Notes under the pieces: generated by a model
Database searches by the model: none
The model's input: the letters and a program-made list of their open reading frames with translations, nothing else
Told to the model about the DNA's origin: nothing
Shown: positions 9,573 through 13,548 of the stretch, one piece after another
Layout: every line of letters begins with the position of its first letter
Position numbering within the stretch: the stretch's first letter is position 1
From: Ectocarpus siliculosus
Lineage: Eukaryota; Sar; Phaeophyceae; Ectocarpales; Ectocarpaceae
Assembly (NCBI GenBank): GCA_000310025.1
Contig: FN648920.1
Coordinates: 1,068-14,615 of the forward strand
Length of the DNA: 13,548 bases
Reading direction: 5' to 3'
Translations under genes and position numbers: made by a program

Positions 9573-10418
9573 TTACTTGTTGGTAGGCCTTGGAGTAGGC
9601 TTAGGTCGCCCTTGGGTAGGAAACGGTGCTCGTGCAGGTCTGAATAGGCGGAACTGCCAAGCTGTGAGTGCATGGCGTATGCGTGCCCATCTGGGTGCAT
9701 CGAATATTGTCCCCGGTGCAGATACGAAGGCTACCAGTCTAGCATCCAGAATAGAATATGAAACAAAAAGTTGAAGATACGGGCGAGTACAAGCGAGGCG
9801 CAGCACACACTTCGGGCACTTGATCATTGCATTTTGAATTTTCTGAAAACATGCTGACCCGAAGACATCGAAAGGCGGACCACTTAGAGTGACCGAGGAT
9901 AAAAACTTGTTGGGCAGCGCTGCCTGTAACATGTAGGAGAATTACAAATCATCACACCGCCAAGATACAGAACATGACGACATATGAATCCGGCAGGCAT
10001 GCAATTAGCCGAGACGAAGGGGACGGCCTGCCCACTGCCCGCGGCAAAAAAACATCCATCAGGAGGGGGACCGACCGACAGCCATCATCATCCACACACA
10101 GAAAGCTCTGTAATTTGTGGAAGCAGCTGTGGCTGGTACTGCTGCTACCGCCGCTGCTACTACCAAGGGACTGAGGGAGCGAGTGAGCTTTTCGTCCGCA
10201 ACAACTTCACTTACATTCTTGACTTCACGTGACGCAGTGGACGGCACCGAACAGCAGCCGCCGCCGCTGCTGCCACCACCGCCGCCGCCGCCGCCAACAT
10301 GATGCGGAGGGACGATTACAGTCGTTGGCTGCTGGACGGGCACGTGGGTTGCTGGTGCGTTCTTTTCCATGTTTGGATTTTGTAGTCTGGTGACAAGGAA
10401 TGGTGCCTTGTGCAACAT
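9573..10418 (-). CDS. Two-exon gene inside the inverted-repeat element, unrecognised protein
   Basis: Exon 1 runs from an ATG at 10418 (or a second in-frame ATG at 10370) to 10215 and ends at the strong donor GTAAGT. Exon 2 runs from 9923, after CTCCTACATGTTACAG, to the TAA ending at 9573. The 291-bp intron is phase 0, so the frames join directly, giving 184 residues (168 from the second ATG). The N-terminal part is Pro-rich (HVPVQQPTTVIVPPHH), then a glycine run and GGGCC encoded by a GGC/GGT repeat. The second exon gives a mixed region with IKCPKCVL, a mildly hydrophobic patch (PYLQLFVSYSILD) and a basic, Pro-rich end (TQGRPKPTPRPTNK). I recognise no family. The CPKC pair is too little to call a zinc site. 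The good splice signals and matching frames support a gene; with no homologue seen, expression is unproven. It lies wholly between the terminal repeats. Confidence 0.5.
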
Positions 10419-10770
10419 GCGGGGCACGACACACCCACACCCACCAGAAAAAAAAAAAAAATCGATTTAGTCCCATATGGTACACACAGCATTGGGAGGG
10501 GGTCAATTAGCGCCGCCGTGTATGGTGCCGGTGAAATTTCTGGGCACAGACTGAATCACCAAATCATTCTGAACATTGAATGGAGCCGGTCCCTCTGAAT
10601 AGTGCCGGTCGATGCTCCGGGTACATACTGCCGGCAGTTGAGGGCCCACGCTGTAATCTATTTATTCTGGGAGCGCCAAAGGAAAAAAAAATCAGAAATT
10701 TCTGTGTTCCGGTGGAAGAACCACCACGCACGTGGTTCAAGTACCGTAAGAGTCGGAGAGTTGGCACGGG

Positions 10771-10771
10771 G

Positions 10772-10805
<34 letters not shown>

Positions 10806-10913
10806 CTTTTCACGTTAAAAACCGTTCCGTTCTCTCTGCCTAGTACCATCTTCTGTCCGTACTAGTCTAGCACTTGACGGGATCGATTCCTCCCTCCCGT
10901 GGTCACAGGCTAA
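10771..10913 (-). repeat. Right terminal inverted repeat
   Basis: Reading from 10913 down, this copies the left repeat and ends in a pure 35-base GTT run (10771-10805 on the + strand). The left copy's triplet run is interrupted, so the right one has probably expanded independently. Confidence 0.85.
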
Positions 10914-12178
10914 CTTACTCAAAAAAGGTATACGAAAATAAAATGGACCCGAAGGGTCCGCAAGCCAATAAAAGCCAACGACAGATAGTCTAGGCCACTC
11001 CGTTCGCCTCTCTGCACTCTATGCGAGGTAACCCACCGGGTGCGATCGTTTTTTTAAATGTATTTTCCTCGGGTTTTTTATCGCACCCCGGTGCCATCTC
11101 TCCGACCCCGGCGGAAATGCAATTAATTTTTTTCGTTTAGAATTTTCAAGGCACCCCGGTGCGATCTCTCCGACCGGTGCAATCCCCGATGAAATGCACA
11201 CAGGTGTTGTATGCACGCACGCCGGTGCCATCTCCTGACCGTTGCCACAGTATTGATTACCAGTGAATGTAGGTACCCACGCACACACGCATATATACGT
11301 TTATCGACATCGTGCGGGTGGGTTCACGAACGGCTTGCAAAAGGTAACCGAAACTTTCCGCCGTGCAGTCACACCCTGGGTATGTCGGGAGGGTCCTGCA
11401 GACGACGCCAAATGTAACGAGATTGTGTTCCTTCTCTACGCATGTCCAGTCCGGGAATCCGGGGCTCTGGCTTTGTACAGTCCGACCCAAAATGCATTTG
11501 TTGGATGCTAATCCCTTGGTTTTCTTCGCTAAATTAAACCTATCTTGTCAAAATTGCTTGAAACTTTACTACCACATGAGGAGACAGACTTAAATTACAC
11601 ACAGAATCAGAAGTGGCGCACTTCCATCATCTCTACCTGACGTCCAACAACGTCAGACATGCACGGTGACACACCATCATCACACGGCTAGCCTAAAAAA
11701 GATCGTGCGTCTTTTTCGAATACTTGCATAGAGGTGAACGTCCATCTGCCAATCTATATACTTAGACTATATGTCGAGCGCTAAAGACCCACACCCAATT
11801 CCTCTCGTAGAATTTTTGTCTGCCTCGTACTCTCGCCGACCGCTCACCCGAGATCAGAGCTCTGAAGCCTGCTACCCTAGACCCTGTTTGCTAGGATCCA
11901 CGCTCTGTGCTCGATTCCGACGGACACAGACAAAACAAAATGTGCTACATTTACATGTGATACGTAATTACAGTAGTTCGTGCGCCCATGCACGCACCGC
12001 AAACGACGCCACACACAAACAATAATAAACAAATGAACGCAGCCTAACCTTCGAACGACCGAACATATGTATGCACGTCTAGAAAAGCGGAAATGAAGAA
12101 AAATAACAACTTGTGAGTTTTCAAACCACCGAAAAAGTTCGTGTAGTTCTACAGGCTACGTTTGCAAGAAGAGGAATC
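10914..12178. other. No confident gene; degenerate tandem repeats
   Basis: This interval lies between the inverted-repeat element and the second gene of unit B. Frames of 60-90 codons occur on both strands but overlap one another and show no domain or coherent splice structure. The only clear structure is the CACCCCGGTG-type repeat at 11031-11240. The stretch from about 11930 to 12130 is A-rich with no recognisable motif; part of it may be 3' flank of the gene ending at 12179. Confidence 0.4.
11031..11240. repeat. Degenerate tandem repeat around CACCCCGGTGCGATCTCTCC
   Basis: Related units centre on 11033-11048, 11083-11107, 11151-11175 and 11218-11240, at spacings of about 50, 68 and 67 bp. 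The core CCGGTGCSATC is kept, followed by TCTCCGACC in the two middle copies. Between units lie T-rich spacers. The CACCCCGGTG core is close to palindromic. No function is evident. Confidence 0.7.
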
Positions 12179-12537
12179 TCACTGTAGATCGACTCCCTTG
12201 CGACTTGTGCTTGTTGATGAGCGTCGCTTCTTCGAGCTATGCTCTACTGTAGATGCATCGCATCGCGTCAACTCTTGAAGGAGGAAGCGTGACAGCGCAG
12301 TGCCGCGCGCGACTCTCTCCCAGCTGGTGACATTCGCAGGGTCCTTGGGGGGGTACGTGGCAACCCGTAGATTGTGTCCTTGGCAGAGACACCACAGGAG
12401 GATGTAGCCGACCTGCGGAGAAACAAAATGAGGGAGCTTGCTGAGGGGCGAGCGGAGGTGCAAGAAATCAGCACAAGCGTTACGTTGTCACGTACATGAG
12501 CTACAGCAGGGACACATTGAGTGCCATAATTCGGTAG
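12179..12537 (-). CDS. Second duplicated gene, unit B (last exons; start not found)
   Basis: The last exon, 12412-12179, follows a strong acceptor (ATTTTGTTTCTCCGCAG) and encodes 77 residues. It opens with GYILLWCLCQG, has an NVTSWERVARG segment with a possible N-glycosylation site, and ends with a basic tail (HSSKKRRSSTSTSRKG) and TGA. Upstream, an 83-bp intron starts with GTACGT at 12495. The preceding exon ends LPNYGTQCVPAVAH in phase 0 and could begin after TTCAG at 12537. The frame stays open back to 12705, directly behind the stop of copy B's last membrane-protein exon and in the same frame, with no good ATG. The unit may therefore be a separate gene with a missed first exon, or the 3' exons of the copy B transcript. 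It matches decayed sequence at about 5300-4925. The family was not recognised. Confidence 0.4.
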
Positions 12538-12705
12538 CTGAACGACGACGTTTCTGCAACCAACTTGTTCGGCACTCGAGAGAGACTGGGGGACAGAGTG
12601 ACAGCTCTCTATTATTTCTGTACTCAAGGCGTCAAAGATTACTGTACCTCCCACAAACACATCTATATCATCCTTGTTAAAGCTCCCTAAACTTGCTACC
12701 TGCGT

Positions 12706-12916
12706 CTAGACCGGAAACTCGTCGTGGGTTCCACTCCGTCGCCACTGTCGGAAGGCCTCCCTGGTGAAAACAGCACCCACGGCGAGGAACGAGAGGGCCC
12801 CGAGGGCAACGGGGAGAACTAGCGCCATCTCCTGGGCGGATGATATGTTTGCGCCATAGCCCGCGTAGACCCTATCGTCGCTACTGTCGTCTTGGATCGG
12901 GCTGAGAAACCACAAC
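12706..12916 (-). CDS. Multi-pass membrane protein, copy B (last exon only)
   Basis: The exon starts in phase 2 after CTCCAAATCATCCAG, the same place as in copy A. It encodes 69 residues: LWFLSPIQDDSSDDRVYAGY (an acidic loop, longer than in copy A), then the membrane segment MALVLPVALGALSFLAVGAVF, the tail TREAFRQWRRSG, and TAG. From the LP motif to the tail about half of the positions are identical to copy A. Exons 1 and 2 should lie above about 13110 on this strand, but there the sequence turns into homopolymer runs, so the copy is cut off by sequence quality rather than shown to be a pseudogene. Six bases after the stop lies CAG|GTAGCAAGT, a donor-like site. Confidence 0.55.
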
Positions 12917-13107
12917 CTGGATGATTTGGAGTAGCAAGAGGCGTTTGGCGGGATATGGGGTCGGGTGCACATCACCGTGGTTGAGTTTCAAGGACGCACT
13001 CAAACCGTTGCTGTCTCCTGTGCATGCTTAAAATGGTGGCAAGCTTGTTCTTGTCTCCTACACAACGTACCACACTTGAGTGGTGGAAAGCTTGCAAGAA
13101 AGAGAGG

Positions 13108-13548
13108 TGGGGGGGGGGGGGGGGGGGGGCCCCCATTGGAAAAGGGGCTTTTCTTCCCCCGTTTTCCAAAAAAAACATAACCCCCCGGGGGGGAAGGGGG
13201 GAAAAGTCCCCGGAGAAGCCCCCCCCTTTCCCCCCCCCCCCCCCCTTTTTGGAGCCCCCGGTTTTTTTGGCCCCGCCCTTTCCCCCCCCCAAAAAGCCCA
13301 ACAAACCCCCCGGGAATTTTTCCGGCCCCGCCCCCCATTTTCCCCCCGGGGGGAACCGGCCAAGGGGTTTAAAAAGGGGGGGGTTTTTTTTTGGTCGTGT
13401 CCCCCCCAAAAAGGGGGGGGGAACCCATTTTTTCCCTTTTTTTTTCAAGAAAAACACCATTTTTTCCCAAAGCCGGGCCCGAGGGGCATTTTTCGCCACA
13501 AAAAAAAACCCCGGGGGTTTTCCCCCCGCCCCGGCGGGGCCCCCCCCC
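13108..13548. other. Low-quality homopolymer sequence
   Basis: From about 13108 the sequence is almost entirely runs of G, C, A and T, 3 to 20 long, with abrupt alternation. This is unlike the rest of the window and typical of degraded base calls at a read end. Long open frames across it (rich in Gly, Pro, Lys) arise from these runs and are not genes. The location coincides with where exon 2 of copy B is expected. Confidence 0.8.

Larger units (their letters stand above)
9174..10913. mobile_element. Terminal-inverted-repeat element of 1.74 kb carrying a gene
   Basis: Left end 9174-9305 and right end 10913-10771 are inverted copies of each other. Both begin TTAGCCTGTGACCACGGG, and long identical blocks follow, such as GGCAGAGAGAACGGAACGG. 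The remainder differs by point changes and small gaps; the right copy has an extra AGGGAGG-like insertion. Both inner ends run into the same trinucleotide repeat (CAA on the left, GTT on the right). If the outer TA belongs to the target, each end is flanked by TA; no longer target duplication is visible. The interior encodes a two-exon gene on the minus strand and no recognisable transposase. I infer a non-autonomous DNA transposon with a captured or resident gene. A gene flanked by an inverted duplication of local DNA is the alternative. Confidence 0.65.

Noticed and set aside
12972-13499. 175-codon minus-strand frame rich in Gly, Lys and Pro
   Set aside because: Almost all of it is translation of homopolymer runs in the unreliable end of the window.
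1-13548. tRNA, rRNA, CRISPR array, reverse transcriptase or transposase
   Set aside because: Scanned by eye for T-loop contexts, regular spacer arrays and polymerase or DDE-type motifs; none was convincing.

Overview
The window looks like nuclear DNA of a eukaryote. It has no operons, no ribosome-binding sites and no long uninterrupted ORFs. Short ORFs join into sensible proteins only across GT-AG introns (donors GTGAGT, GTAAGT, GTACGT; acceptors behind pyrimidine tracts). Base composition is roughly balanced, gene density is low, and microsatellites and dispersed repeats are common. This would fit an intron-rich alga or protist such as a brown alga or another stramenopile. That placement is a guess, because no marker gene was recognised.

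The main content is a small, unrecognised family of multi-pass membrane proteins, present three times. Copy 1 is on the + strand (exons about 570-623, 962-1095, 2292-2517). Copy A is on the - strand (exons 6702-6639, 6023-5900, 5688-5502). Copy B is on the - strand, with only its last exon (12916-12706) readable. I found the family by comparing the window with itself. The exons align in protein sequence, in order and largely in splice phase, although each ORF alone looks like noise. The first exon(s), with the start codon, were not found for any copy. Downstream of copies A and B lies a second duplicated sequence. In copy B it reads as a two-exon coding region (12537-12496 and 12412-12179); in copy A it appears decayed (about 5300-4925). 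About 4.93-5.80 kb and 12.18-13.02 kb are therefore paralogous segments in the same orientation.

The second main object is a 1.74-kb element at 9174-10913, bounded by inverted repeats of about 130-143 bp that begin with the same 18 bases. The inner end of each repeat is a CAA/GTT microsatellite. Between them lies a two-exon gene on the - strand (10418-10215 and 9923-9573) for an unrecognised Gly/Pro-rich protein of about 184 residues. No transposase is visible, so this looks like a non-autonomous terminal-inverted-repeat element carrying a gene.

The rest (1-569, 2518-4924, 6703-9173, 10914-12178) holds only short repeats and unconvincing ORFs. The last 440 bases (13108-13548) are long homopolymer runs that look like degraded base calls; they probably replace the missing upstream exons of copy B.
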